Positions 26,286 through 35,086 of a DNA stretch of 64,000 nucleotides are shown here, one piece after another. The notes under the pieces were generated by a model. The model was not told the DNA's origin. It ran no database searches and saw only the letters and a program-made list of their open reading frames with translations. The translations under genes were made by a program, and so were the position numbers. Source of the DNA: Clostridium carboxidivorans P7 (GTDB taxonomy: Bacteria > Bacillota > Clostridia > Clostridiales > Clostridiaceae); NCBI RefSeq assembly GCF_001038625.1, contig NZ_CP011803.1:558001-622000 (forward strand), written 5' to 3'. Each line of letters begins with the position of its first letter. Within the stretch, counting starts at the first letter, position 1.

Positions 26286-27893
26286 ATGAAGGAACAGTCA
26301 ACTACTAAAGGATTTGCAATACTTTCTGCGGCGGGTATGATGGTAAAGGTTTTGTCTTTACTCTACATACCCTTTTTAATAATGATAATTGGCGGCGAAG
26401 GATATGGAATATATGGAGCTACATATCAGGTATATACTTTTATATTTGTAATTACCAATTCAGGAATACCTGTTGCAATATCAAAGCTTATATCTGAACT
26501 TACAGCAGTTGGGAACTATAAAGATGCAGTAAAAAGCTTTAAAATAGCAAGATTCATACTTGTGATTTTGGGAATTCTTATGTCACTTGTATTGCTTATT
26601 TTTGCAAATCCTTTAGCTGAATTAGTTAAATTTAATAAGGCTTATTTATCACTTTTAACACTTTCACCAGCTATATTATTTACGTCTGTTGCATCTGCTT
26701 ATAGAGGGTATTTTCAAGGACGTGCAAATATGACTCCAACAGCACTATCACAGGTTATAGAGCAGATAATGAATATTATCTTTTCTTTAGGCTTTGCTGT
26801 TTATTTCATGAAGTTTGGACTAGAAGCTGGTTGTGCAGGAGCTACCATAGGAACATCTGTAGGAGCACTTATTTCAGCTGTTTTTCTCATGTATTATTAT
26901 GAAAGCAATAGAAGGTTTAAAGTGCCTAAAGGATATATAAATGAAGAAGTAAGAAGATTTACTACAAAGCAATTGTTAAGAAAAATAGTTAAATATGGTG
27001 TACCCATAACTATATGTGTAGGTATGACTTATGCTGGAAATTTAGTAGATGTATATAATACAAAATCAAGACTTATGGTAGGAGGAATTACTGAAGTTAA
27101 TGCTAGTATATTATATGGATATTTAGTTAAATATCAATCTCTTTTAAATGTACCTATTGCCATTATATCTTCACTTTCAGCTGCAATTTTACCTGCTATA
27201 TCTAGTGCAATAGCAGTGAAGGATAAGAAGCTTGCAAGAAACAAAATAAACTATTCCTTTAGATTATGCTTTTTGATTGCAGTACCTTGCGCTGTTGGAC
27301 TTGCTTCTTTAAGTACTCCAATTTATGATATGCTGAAGTTCCGTGGAGGAGAATTTATTATGGCCTATGGTTCTGTAGTTTTAGTATTAATGGCTATTAT
27401 GCAAATACAAACAACTATATTGCAAGGAATAGGAAAACTTTTTACTGCTACATTGTATTCTGTTATAGGGATAGTTTTTAAAATAACTTCTAATTATTTT
27501 TTAATAGCAATGCCTAAGATTAATATATTAGGAGCGGTAGGAGGAAGCATAATAGGATTTGCAATTCCTATAGTTTTAAATCATAGAATTATTAAAAAGT
27601 CTTTAAATTTAAAACTAAGTCTCTGGATTCATTCCATAAAGCCAATTATAGCATCAGCTGTTATGGGAGCTTTATCTTTTGGTACGTACTATATTCTAAG
27701 CTTAGTGCTTGGCTTCATACATAAAGGATATGTTACTAATACAATAGCTACAGTAATAGCTATTGGGGTAGGTGGTCTTACATATGGTTTTGGATTAGTA
27801 ATTTTAGGTGGAATAAGAAGAGATGATTTAAATTTGATGCCATCTAAACTTACTAGACTTATTCCGCAGTTTGTATTAAATAAAATGAGATAA
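26286..27893 (+). CDS. SpoVB/MurJ-type polysaccharide flippase
   Basis: 535-residue MOP-superfamily lipid flippase with 14 predicted transmembrane segments, similar to stage V sporulation protein B and other cell-wall precursor exporters. Typical features are the start KGFAILSAAGMMVKVLSLLYIPF, then GEGYGIYGATYQVY, SGIPVAISKLISE and the cytoplasmic YRGYFQGRANMTPTALSQVIEQ. Expected to move undecaprenyl-linked sugars across the membrane. Several paralogues usually exist in Clostridia, so spoVB itself is not asserted. Ribosome binding site AAGGAG. Terminator follows at 27905. Confidence 0.88.
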   Translation: MKEQSTTKGFAILSAAGMMVKVLSLLYIPFLIMIIGGEGYGIYGATYQVYTFIFVITNSGIPVAISKLISELTAVGNYKDAVKSFKIARFILVILGILMSLVLLIFANPLAELVKFNKAYLSLLTLSPAILFTSVASAYRGYFQGRANMTPTALSQVIEQIMNIIFSLGFAVYFMKFGLEAGCAGATIGTSVGALISAVFLMYYYESNRRFKVPKGYINEEVRRFTTKQLLRKIVKYGVPITICVGMTYAGNLVDVYNTKSRLMVGGITEVNASILYGYLVKYQSLLNVPIAIISSLSAAILPAISSAIAVKDKKLARNKINYSFRLCFLIAVPCAVGLASLSTPIYDMLKFRGGEFIMAYGSVVLVLMAIMQIQTTILQGIGKLFTATLYSVIGIVFKITSNYFLIAMPKINILGAVGGSIIGFAIPIVLNHRIIKKSLNLKLSLWIHSIKPIIASAVMGALSFGTYYILSLVLGFIHKGYVTNTIATVIAIGVGGLTYGFGLVILGGIRRDDLNLMPSKLTRLIPQFVLNKMR

Positions 27894-27904
27894 ATTTTAT
27901 AATG

Positions 27905-27942
27905 TAATTGCATTAGTATTGAACTGATGCAATTATTTTTTG
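27905..27942 (+). terminator. Terminator of the flippase gene
   Basis: aattgcat(tag) / (ctg)atgcaatt stem followed by ATTTTTTG. Confidence 0.82.
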
Positions 27943-28195
27943 TCAATTAAGCAACATGTAGTGTTTAATATTTAAGAATAATTCATAATTTACTAGAAAG
28001 TGCTATATATAAAATCCTTGTATGGAAAGCTATCTTTAATTTTCACTATCTGAAAACGATATAATTACTTTATTATAGCTTAAAATGAATAAAAATAATG
28101 TAATTTGAAGGAATTTTATAAAAATTGTAGAATATATAACAAGGAAAAAAATACAAAAGAAAAAGTCCACAAAATTATTTTAAGGAGGAATAAGC
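27943..28195. other. Intergenic region before the zinc-ribbon genes
   Basis: About 250 bp of AT-rich sequence. I see no clear promoter, repeat or ORF, only the AAGGAGG ribosome binding site at its end. Confidence 0.45.
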
Positions 28196-29143
28196 ATGGG
28201 TTATTGTCACCAATGTGGATCAAAAGTTGAAGATGGGAGTGTATTTTGTACTAATTGTGGTGTAAAGTTAATTGAAGACTTACAAGAAGAAGAAATACAA
28301 TCTAATGAAAATCAAAATTTTGTTCCAAAAGATACTTTTTTTAATTCTCAAAAAGAAGCATATAGCTCTTATACAAGTTTTAAAAATCAAGTGAATTTTT
28401 TAAGTTTAAGAAATATTTTAATTAAAATGCTATTTAAGCCTGTTTCAGGGGGGAAAGAGTTTGTAGAAAATGGTGAAAAATCTTCTGTTATTGGGTTAAC
28501 AATATTTCTTGCAATTGTTCAAGGAATTTTAGGAGTATGGAAGGTAAATCAAATTATTTCTACAATTCAAAACATAGCTTTAGATTTAGTACAAAAAATA
28601 TCAGGAATAATGAATTTAATACAGCCAGGTTCATCCAGAAATGTACCAAGTGCAAATGATATAATGGGTTTAACAACTGAAATCAATAAGGTTAAATCTC
28701 TTATAAACATACCTTATGGAAAAATATTTTTGCAAAATGGTATGTTGTTTTTAGGCGTAATTATAGTACTTTTTATAGTTATATATTTGGGCACTAATAT
28801 TGTATCAAAGGATAAAAGAGATCCTTTTACAATATATAAAACGGTACTTATTATTTCAGTACCCACTTTATACTTTGAAGTACTTTCAATTTTACTTTCC
28901 TACATGTCGATTTACGTAGGTGCAGGTATATTCCTAATCGGACTAATAGTTTCACTAGCAAGTTTATCTATAATTATTAGGGAAGAATTATTTATAGATG
29001 AAAATCATTCAGTATTTATAATTGCAGTATCATTTTTAGCAGCTTTTATCGTGATTTTAATGTGTTTACAGAAATTTTTATCTTCCAATATATCCGATAT
29101 AATAATGTCTGCAACTAATGTGATGAAGAATATTAGGTATTAA
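28196..29143 (+). CDS. Zinc-ribbon membrane protein 1
   Basis: 315 aa. The N-terminal zinc ribbon, CHQCG at residue 4 and CTNCG near 22, is followed by a polar linker to about residue 95. About five hydrophobic segments in a Yip1-like arrangement follow (SVIGLTIFLAIVQGILGVW, FLGVIIVLFIVIYLG, VLIISVPTLYFEVLSILLS, GIFLIGLIVSLASLSII, FIIAVSFLAAFIVILMC). Function unknown. It is the first of three zinc-ribbon genes; the next starts 25 bp after its stop. AAGGAGG upstream. Confidence 0.78.
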   Translation: MGYCHQCGSKVEDGSVFCTNCGVKLIEDLQEEEIQSNENQNFVPKDTFFNSQKEAYSSYTSFKNQVNFLSLRNILIKMLFKPVSGGKEFVENGEKSSVIGLTIFLAIVQGILGVWKVNQIISTIQNIALDLVQKISGIMNLIQPGSSRNVPSANDIMGLTTEINKVKSLINIPYGKIFLQNGMLFLGVIIVLFIVIYLGTNIVSKDKRDPFTIYKTVLIISVPTLYFEVLSILLSYMSIYVGAGIFLIGLIVSLASLSIIIREELFIDENHSVFIIAVSFLAAFIVILMCLQKFLSSNISDIIMSATNVMKNIRY

Positions 29144-29168
29144 AAATAGTTTGGATAGAGGTGGGAAA

Positions 29169-30602
29169 ATGAGTTTTTGTAGAAAATGTGGTGAAAAATT
29201 AGAAGAAGGACAAAAGTTTTGTGCTAAATGCGGCACTGAATTAAATGAAAATCAGGATAAATTAGATGAAAAAATTGCAGATAATGATGAATATATGGAT
29301 GAAGATGATTATAATTATAATAACGAAATTATAGTTCCTACTAATAACGAGAGAAGAAATTTTGGAAGTTCTATGAAAACCAGAATAGGTATTGTGATAG
29401 CTTCAATTGTTGTAGTACTCTTAATTGGTTTATATGCAATTGGCAATTTAATGTCGAATCCTTCTAAGGTAGTTGCAAGGTTTGAAAATGCTGTTGCTTC
29501 AGGAAATAAAGGAGATTTGGTTAGTACACTTTATTGTGATGACAATAGATTGGAAATAAACGATAAGACAGTTGTGCCATTACTAACTTATTTTAAGGAC
29601 AATCCTTCTTATTTAAATACAGTAGTAAATGGTTTGAAAAAGGATGCTGCAAATGCAAGTCAAACCAAAGCTTTAACTGGAATGAATGGCAGCGGCAGAT
29701 CTGTTTTAACTCTTGCATATGCAGGAAAGAAATTTTTGTTTTTTCCTAACTATAAAATAGCTATAAAGCCAGGTTTTATTCAAGTTAAGACAAGCATAAA
29801 AGATGTAGTTTTTTCATTAAATGGTACGGAAATTGGGAAAAGTGATTCAGATAATTTTAGCAAAGAATTTGGACCATTTATACCAGGAAAATATACTATT
29901 TTAGCAAATTATAAAGGAAAATACACTTCTTTAAGTGATCCACATGATATTAATTTTATGGATGGTAGCAGTGATAAAGTTAATATAGAAACTTTTACAA
30001 ATCTTAATTATGTAAAAGTGAAAAGTGATTACCCGGATGCTAAAATTTTTGTAAATGGCAAGGATACAGGAACTAAAGTTGCAGATGCAGGAAATTTTGG
30101 ACCTTTAGATAACAATACAAAAATATATGGTGTCATTACTAAAGATGGCAAAATGTTAAAAAGCAATGAAGAAACAGTAGATCAGGGTGATAAAGACGTA
30201 TATTTAAATTTTGCTCAAGCTGAAAGTTTAATTAGAAATCAAGAAAATCAAGTTCATAATTTAGTGTATTGGTATACTTATTATTTCACAAGAGCAGTAA
30301 ATACTAATAGTTTTTACATGTTGGAAGATTTGCTATATCCAGGAAGTCAAATTTATGATGAACAAAAAGGTTACATTCCTGATACTTATGGTAAAGGAAT
30401 AAAAGAAGAGATTATGTCCTTTAATTTGTTGTCTTACAAATTAAGTGATGATAATAAATCTGGTACCGTAAATACAGAAGAAGTATATAACATATATCAA
30501 AATGGAAGTTCTTCAATTAAAACCTTTAAATATACTTATACATTTAAGTACAATGAAGCAAAAAATGGTTATCAAATGCAGAGTATACAAGCTACTAAAT
30601 AA
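29169..30602 (+). CDS. Zinc-ribbon TcaA-like membrane protein
   Basis: 477 aa. N-terminal zinc ribbon (CRKCG, CAKCG), an acidic linker, one transmembrane helix (IGIVIASIVVVLLIGLYAIG, about residues 74-93), then a large extracellular part. That part matches the TcaA pattern: NPSKVVARFENAVASGNKGDLVSTL, then two beta domains with VVFSLNGTEIGKSD and AKIFVNGKDTG, and a C-terminal alpha/beta domain. In Staphylococcus aureus TcaA affects glycopeptide susceptibility and wall teichoic acid ligation; transfer of that role is inference. The ATG at 29169 (AGAGGTGGG upstream) is preferred over an earlier TTG. A terminator follows. Confidence 0.8.
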   Translation: MSFCRKCGEKLEEGQKFCAKCGTELNENQDKLDEKIADNDEYMDEDDYNYNNEIIVPTNNERRNFGSSMKTRIGIVIASIVVVLLIGLYAIGNLMSNPSKVVARFENAVASGNKGDLVSTLYCDDNRLEINDKTVVPLLTYFKDNPSYLNTVVNGLKKDAANASQTKALTGMNGSGRSVLTLAYAGKKFLFFPNYKIAIKPGFIQVKTSIKDVVFSLNGTEIGKSDSDNFSKEFGPFIPGKYTILANYKGKYTSLSDPHDINFMDGSSDKVNIETFTNLNYVKVKSDYPDAKIFVNGKDTGTKVADAGNFGPLDNNTKIYGVITKDGKMLKSNEETVDQGDKDVYLNFAQAESLIRNQENQVHNLVYWYTYYFTRAVNTNSFYMLEDLLYPGSQIYDEQKGYIPDTYGKGIKEEIMSFNLLSYKLSDDNKSGTVNTEEVYNIYQNGSSSIKTFKYTYTFKYNEAKNGYQMQSIQATK

Positions 30603-30619
30603 TATATATGATGAAATAA

Positions 30620-30653
30620 AAACTGCTGATATTTTTGTCAGCAGATTTTTTTG
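30620..30653 (+). terminator. Terminator after the TcaA-like gene
   Basis: ctgctga / tcagcag stem followed by ATTTTTTTGG. Confidence 0.88.
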
Positions 30654-30720
30654 GATATGAAGTATATAATTTTATCAGCATTTGATTTGGTAATAAGTAG
30701 TTCTCGTAAACAAATTCCAC

Positions 30721-30750
30721 TTGAGTTTAAGAATCACTTGATGTTATAAT
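30721..30750 (+). promoter_or_regulatory. Promoter of the YARHG protein gene
   Basis: TTGAGT, 18-bp spacer, perfect TATAAT; 35 bp before the ATG. Confidence 0.72.
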
Positions 30751-30784
30751 CATTAGAAGATATGTAGAGGAGGAATTTTTTATA

Positions 30785-31510
30785 ATGCATTATTGTGTAA
30801 AATGTGGTACAAGATTATCAGATGAAGTTAAGTTTTGTACTAAATGTGGTTCACCGCAAAAGATAGATGGTAATCATGACAGTATTAGAGAAAAAAATAA
30901 TTATAATAGCGAATACACTCAAGTAATACCTAAAATAAGGGAAGTACCAAATAGAATAGAGCAAGAAGAGAATTATAACCATTCAAATGAAGGGACTTTA
31001 AAGTCAGTAATGATAGGTGCACTAATAGGATTGGTTATTTTGACTGTAGGTTTTGGTTCGTATTATTTTTATTCTAAAAATGATACACCTTCAAAGCCGC
31101 AGGCATCAACTACAAATACAGTTGGTAATAGCAGCAGTAGTAGTACATCAACTGATGGAAACAGTACATCAAATGTTAGTGAAAGCACAGATAAATCAAA
31201 GGACAGCAGTAAAGATAAGAACAATGCTGCAAATACTAATAGTAAATCTGATGAATATATGTTTTCTAACAGTGGAAGTACAAAACTCACAGATGATCAA
31301 GTAAGTTCTTTAAGTAAGGAAAATTTGGCTATAGCAAGGAATGAAATATATGCAAGACATGGTTTTGTATTTCAAACAGAACCATTCAAAACTTATTTTA
31401 ATAATAAAACGTGGTACAAGCCTAATACTGCTTTTAAAGGTAGTGATGAAGAATTAAGTTCAGTGGAAAAATCTAATGTAGATTTAATGCTTAAGTATGA
31501 AAATAAATAG
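30785..31510 (+). CDS. Zinc-ribbon YARHG-domain membrane protein
   Basis: 241 aa: zinc ribbon (CVKCG, CTKCG), linker, one transmembrane helix (IGALIGLVILTVGFGSYYFY, about residues 77-97), then a Ser/Thr/Asn-rich low-complexity stalk (about 100-155). It ends in a YARHG domain with LAIARNEIYARHGFVFQTEP, FNNKTWYKPN and the final Glu/Leu helix. YARHG domains are extracellular and probably bind a wall or peptide ligand. It has its own promoter and AGGAGG, unlike the two zinc-ribbon genes before it, but the shared N-terminal design suggests one functional set. Confidence 0.85.
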   Translation: MHYCVKCGTRLSDEVKFCTKCGSPQKIDGNHDSIREKNNYNSEYTQVIPKIREVPNRIEQEENYNHSNEGTLKSVMIGALIGLVILTVGFGSYYFYSKNDTPSKPQASTTNTVGNSSSSSTSTDGNSTSNVSESTDKSKDSSKDKNNAANTNSKSDEYMFSNSGSTKLTDDQVSSLSKENLAIARNEIYARHGFVFQTEPFKTYFNNKTWYKPNTAFKGSDEELSSVEKSNVDLMLKYENK

Positions 31511-31530
31511 AAACTTATTATGTAATATAA

Positions 31531-31620
31531 AAATTATGCTACGTAAGAGTGCAGTGTAAGTTTGGATTTTAACTTTCATTCCGTTATATATGATAAGGTT
31601 GTCATCACGGCTAAATGTAT
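31531..31620. repeat. Dispersed repeat family R1, single arm
   Basis: Shares acgtaag, gtgcagtg, aagtttggattttaactt and gtcatcacggctaaatgtatta with the left part of 43954-44340. No second arm is present, so it looks truncated. Confidence 0.7.
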
Positions 31621-31657
31621 TACAAATTTATATGATTTTATTTAAAATTATATGTGA

Positions 31658-31689
31658 AAATAGGGCTATAATCAGAGCTCTATTTTTTT
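31658..31689 (+). terminator. Terminator in the gap after the YARHG gene
   Basis: aatagggct / agctctatt stem followed by TTTTTT. About 150 nt after the stop, so read-through across the R1 arm is likely. Confidence 0.65.
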
Positions 31690-31912
31690 ATTATTAGAAA
31701 ATATTTCTGTTATATCAATAGGTATTTTATTAGTTGATAGCATAGAAAGAGTATTCATATAGAAAACTTGTATAGATTTTTAGGATGATTTTACAATTAT
31801 CATATAAAAGCACTTTTTTCAATATCTATAGCAGTAAAAGCAATAAAAAATGTAAAGTTCTAAATTATAATATATTGTGAGATGAGAATTGGGAAAAGGA
31901 TGTGAAATAAAC

Positions 31913-32350
31913 TTGATTACTATAAGTAGAATAACATATGATGATTTAAATGATTTATCCAATTTATATGAACAACTTTTAGGAAAAAAAGCAAACTTTG
32001 AAAAGTTCAGAGATAAGTTTGCATTGATTAATTCAGATAAAAACTATACATTGATTGGAGCAAAGGATGATAATAACAATCTAGTTGGTTCGCTGTTAGG
32101 TATTATTTGTCAGGATCTTGGTGGTGATTGTAAGCCATTTATGGTCATTGAAAATGTAATAGTAAAAAATAACTGCAGGAGAATGGGAATTGGAAAAGTA
32201 CTAATGAGTTTTATCGAAGGTATTGCTAGAAGGGAAGAGTGTTATTTTACAATGTTAGTATCGGCTTTTAGTAGAAAAGGTGCTCATAAATTTTATGAAT
32301 CTATAGGATATGGCAACGATGTTGTAAAAGGATTTAAAAAATATTTATAA
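31913..32350 (+). CDS. GNAT-family N-acetyltransferase
   Basis: 145-residue acetyl-CoA-dependent acyltransferase. The core is visible: VGSLLGIICQDLGGDCKPFMVIENVIVKN (strands 3-4), then the acetyl-CoA loop CRRMGIGKVLM and FYESIGYG near the end. Acceptor unknown. The start is uncertain: TTG at 31913 gives the typical MITISRI opening with AAAGGA about 12 bp upstream; TTG at 31889 would add eight residues. First of three closely spaced genes with two HAD phosphatases. Confidence 0.82.
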   Translation: MITISRITYDDLNDLSNLYEQLLGKKANFEKFRDKFALINSDKNYTLIGAKDDNNNLVGSLLGIICQDLGGDCKPFMVIENVIVKNNCRRMGIGKVLMSFIEGIARREECYFTMLVSAFSRKGAHKFYESIGYGNDVVKGFKKYL

Positions 32351-32374
32351 TAAATATTCATAAGGAGAATAAAA

Positions 32375-32899
32375 ATGAAGGATATTATAGATGCAGTATT
32401 TATTGATAGAGATGGAACTATTGGAGGAGGATGTTCGGCAGTTTATCCAGGTGAATTTGAATTATATCCCTTTGCAAAAGAAGCTATAAAACTTTTAAAA
32501 AGTTTAGGTATAAAGATTTTTGCATTTACAAATCAACCAGGAATTTCAAGAGGGGAAAGTACAATACAAGATTTTGAAAGGGAATTGTTAGGGTTTGGGT
32601 TTGACAAGGCATATATATGTCCACATGGTGAAGATGAAAAATGTTCTTGTAGAAAACCAAGTTCTGAATTACTGATAAAAGCTTCAAATGAATACAATAT
32701 TGATTTGAAAAAATGTGTTGTGATTGGCGATAGATGGAGTGATATGTTGGCAGGTAGTAATGCTGGAACAAAGAAAATATTAGTTATGACAGGTGCAGGA
32801 AACGAAGCATTGGGAAAGTATAGAAGTAAATGGTCTAGTATACAACCAGATTATATAGCAGAAAATATTCTAGATGCAGTATCATGGTTGATGTTGTGA
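32375..32899 (+). CDS. HAD-IIIA phosphatase (GmhB/HisB-N type)
   Basis: 174-residue histidinol-phosphate/heptose-bisphosphate-type phosphatase. It has FIDRDGTIGGG (DxD nucleophile motif), FTNQPGISRGE (motif II), CPHGEDEKCSCRKP (Cys/His zinc site with motif III Lys) and VIGDRWSDMLAG (motif IV). No heptose or histidine genes are nearby, so the substrate is open. AAGGAG before the ATG. The next HAD gene starts just after its stop. Confidence 0.85.
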   Translation: MKDIIDAVFIDRDGTIGGGCSAVYPGEFELYPFAKEAIKLLKSLGIKIFAFTNQPGISRGESTIQDFERELLGFGFDKAYICPHGEDEKCSCRKPSSELLIKASNEYNIDLKKCVVIGDRWSDMLAGSNAGTKKILVMTGAGNEALGKYRSKWSSIQPDYIAENILDAVSWLML

Positions 32900-32919
32900 T
32901 TGGAGGTTCTCAGGTTGCT

Positions 32920-33657
32920 ATGAGTACAAACATTAAGGCAATTTTATTTGACTCTGGTCGTGTGCTGAATTACCCTAAGTCTGGAAATTGGTTTATAACA
33001 CCAAGCTTTTTTAAATATGTTGATAAAGATGTATTTAATAGTATTTCAAAGAATAAAAAGAAGGTTGCTTTTAAAAAGGCATATAATTATATAAATTCAT
33101 GTAAATTAATTAAAACGCAGGAAGAAGAATATGGCCATTTTATCAAGTATTATAATATATTTTTTAAAGAACTTCCTGAATTAGATTTAAAGACAGATGC
33201 TGTTAAAGGGATTGCTAAAGATTTAGTGTACAACCCACAAAAGTATATATTTTTTGATGAAGTGGTAAATGTAATCAGTATACTCAGTAAAAAATATAAA
33301 TTAGGAATAGTATCTGATGCCTGGCCATCCTTAAATATGGTATTTGAAGCAGCAGAATTGAAAAATTATTTTTCCACATTTGTTGTTTCATCAATGTTAG
33401 GGGCTACCAAACCAGAAAGTATTATGTATCAAACTGCACTAGATGAATTGGGTGTGTTGCCTGAAAATACAGTGTTTATTGATGATAACTTAAAAAACTG
33501 TATTGGTGCGAATAAACTTGGTATTCATTCAGTTTTGCTATGTAGAATTAAATTTCAGTATGTTTTAAATAAAGTGTTCAGTGTTGGAAAAGGATATGAT
33601 GTAATAAATAATCTTCATCAATTGACTAAAATAAAATGTATGAGAATTTCTATATGA
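32920..33657 (+). CDS. HAD-superfamily hydrolase
   Basis: 245 aa. It has the opening AILFDSGRVLNYP (DxG variant of the nucleophile loop), a helical cap (about residues 30-110), GIVSDAWPSL (motif II), TKPESIMYQTALDELG (motif III Lys) and VFIDDNLKNCIGANKLGI (motif IV DD). This is the HAD-IA type. The ATG at 32920 is used because GGAGGTT precedes it by about 13 bp; an in-frame ATG at 32884 overlaps the previous gene and lacks a ribosome site. Pairing of two HAD genes after an acetyltransferase suggests a small salvage or detoxification operon; function unknown. Confidence 0.8.
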   Translation: MSTNIKAILFDSGRVLNYPKSGNWFITPSFFKYVDKDVFNSISKNKKKVAFKKAYNYINSCKLIKTQEEEYGHFIKYYNIFFKELPELDLKTDAVKGIAKDLVYNPQKYIFFDEVVNVISILSKKYKLGIVSDAWPSLNMVFEAAELKNYFSTFVVSSMLGATKPESIMYQTALDELGVLPENTVFIDDNLKNCIGANKLGIHSVLLCRIKFQYVLNKVFSVGKGYDVINNLHQLTKIKCMRISI

Positions 33658-33707
33658 TGAATCTTACTTAGTGTGAGTGTTACAGTAGGTATCCATCAGA
33701 TAAAAAT

Positions 33708-33737
33708 AAAACTGCCAATGTGTTACATGGCAGTTTT
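33708..33737. terminator. Bidirectional terminator
   Basis: aaaactgcca / tggcagtttt, perfect 10 bp, between convergent operons. T-rich on both outward sides. Confidence 0.85.
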
Positions 33738-33805
33738 GTTATATTACTAACTTAACTTTCGTTTTATGCTTATATTAAGCTTAAATTATGTATGTGTGAA
33801 AGTTG

Positions 33806-34252
33806 CTAAATTTGTCCTGTAAGCTTTAATACAAATTGTGCAACAAGAGAAGATCCTAAGAATGTACCTATAAAGGAGAGGCAGGATATTAATATAATTC
33901 TCCAGCCTGATTTAGCAAAGGATTCTAGGTCATTTCCTATGGATATACCTACATAAGCTAAAATAGGAGTTGTTAATGCCAAAAAGTTAACTTTACTAAT
34001 ATATGAATTTATAATAGCGGAACCTGGTACAGCAGGATATGTAATAATACAACCTAAAGTAACTACATATGCAACTGCAGGTATTTTTACTGGAATAATT
34101 TTTGCAAGTAAAATTCCTGCAATAGAAATTCCAACTAAAATCAACATACCTGGTATACTTGCTAGTATACTAGTTTTATAACCTATTAAATTTCCTACTA
34201 GAGATAATATTCCTATTAGAACTAAAATGAAAATGGAATTCTTTAGTTTCAT
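33806..34252 (-). CDS. Small integral membrane protein, partner of the DUF3100 protein
   Basis: 148 residues, nearly all hydrophobic, with four or five transmembrane helices. I cannot name the family with confidence. Its ATG lies 2 bp after the stop of the DUF3100 gene and its ribosome site (AAGGAGG) is inside that gene, so translation is coupled and a two-subunit transporter is likely. Sequence blocks PGMLILVGISIAGILLAKIIP and TPILAYVGISIGNDLESFA resemble half of a symmetric exporter. Last gene of the operon. Confidence 0.72.
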   Translation of the reverse strand: MKLKNSIFILVLIGILSLVGNLIGYKTSILASIPGMLILVGISIAGILLAKIIPVKIPAVAYVVTLGCIITYPAVPGSAIINSYISKVNFLALTTPILAYVGISIGNDLESFAKSGWRIILISCLSFIGTFLGSSLVAQFVLKLTGQI

Positions 34253-34254
34253 GT

Positions 34255-35067
34255 TTATGCCTCCTTCTTTAACATTTGTTCATCTTCTGATGCAGGTTTT
34301 CTATATTTTATAAAATATAACTTCTTATATGCCCATTCTGTAAATGGTATTGCAATCCATAGTGAAATATATACTCCACAAAGTCCTGAGAACATGTTAC
34401 CAGCAGCACCATAGGCTACAATGGTATCTTTCATACTAGGGAACATAGCAGATAGAGAACCTACTGCTGCGGTCATCATGCTTGCACTTCCAACACCTGA
34501 TGCCATAGCTAAAGCATAAGGATGAAATGGTAAATATGCTGCAAACAAACTAGCAAGTATTCCATAAAAAATAGTTCCTAAAACTGTTCCACAAATATAT
34601 ACACCCATGACACCTTGACCTTCTGGACCATCTAATCCATACAGATCACTAATTAATGCTACATTAGGCTCACGACCTATAGAATGACCTGCACCTATGG
34701 TTTCTCGTTTTAATCCAATTAGAACTGCAATAGGTACAACACAAATTACTGATCCTAAGTGTCCAAATTCTTGAAAGAATAATGCTGGACTTGATTTTAT
34801 AATTTTAGGTAAAGTAGGTCCTATTGTTGTGCCATATCTTGCCATTAAGAGCATTAGAGAAATAGTGATCATTCCTTTTGCACTAAGCATATCTTTATCA
34901 TTTACTACTTTTAAAAATTTAGGACTTAACATAATTCCGAAAAATAAAGCATAAAGCATTGGTAATAGTACTACAATACCAGGACCAATTTTAAATTTTA
35001 TTGTTCCAATTGCTTCTGCTATAATTACTAATATAAGTGCTATAGTGTGAATCTTCCAATTTTTCAT
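34255..35067 (-). CDS. DUF3100-family membrane protein
   Basis: 270-residue integral membrane protein with seven or eight helices. Conserved-looking polar stretches: GLKRETIGAGHSIGREPNVALISDLYGLDGPEGQGVMGVYICGTVLGT is the likely core (cut here as GHSIGREPNVALI and GLDGPEGQG), and ASGVGSASMMTAAVGSLS. DUF3100 proteins usually sit next to M20 peptidases, as here, which suggests uptake of the amidohydrolase substrate or export of its product. AAGGAGG upstream; 20 bp after the amidohydrolase gene. Confidence 0.78.
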   Translation of the reverse strand: MKNWKIHTIALILVIIAEAIGTIKFKIGPGIVVLLPMLYALFFGIMLSPKFLKVVNDKDMLSAKGMITISLMLLMARYGTTIGPTLPKIIKSSPALFFQEFGHLGSVICVVPIAVLIGLKRETIGAGHSIGREPNVALISDLYGLDGPEGQGVMGVYICGTVLGTIFYGILASLFAAYLPFHPYALAMASGVGSASMMTAAVGSLSAMFPSMKDTIVAYGAAGNMFSGLCGVYISLWIAIPFTEWAYKKLYFIKYRKPASEDEQMLKKEA

Positions 35068-35086
35068 TTATTTTTCCTCCTTACTT

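Noticed and set aside
31053-31304. Open frame overlapping the YARHG protein stalk
   Set aside because: Arises from the Ser/Thr/Asn-rich low-complexity region read in another frame; no ribosome site.
32375-33657. Heptose or histidine biosynthesis genes
   Set aside because: The HAD-IIIA zinc motif fits several phosphatases, and no other heptose or histidine genes are present.
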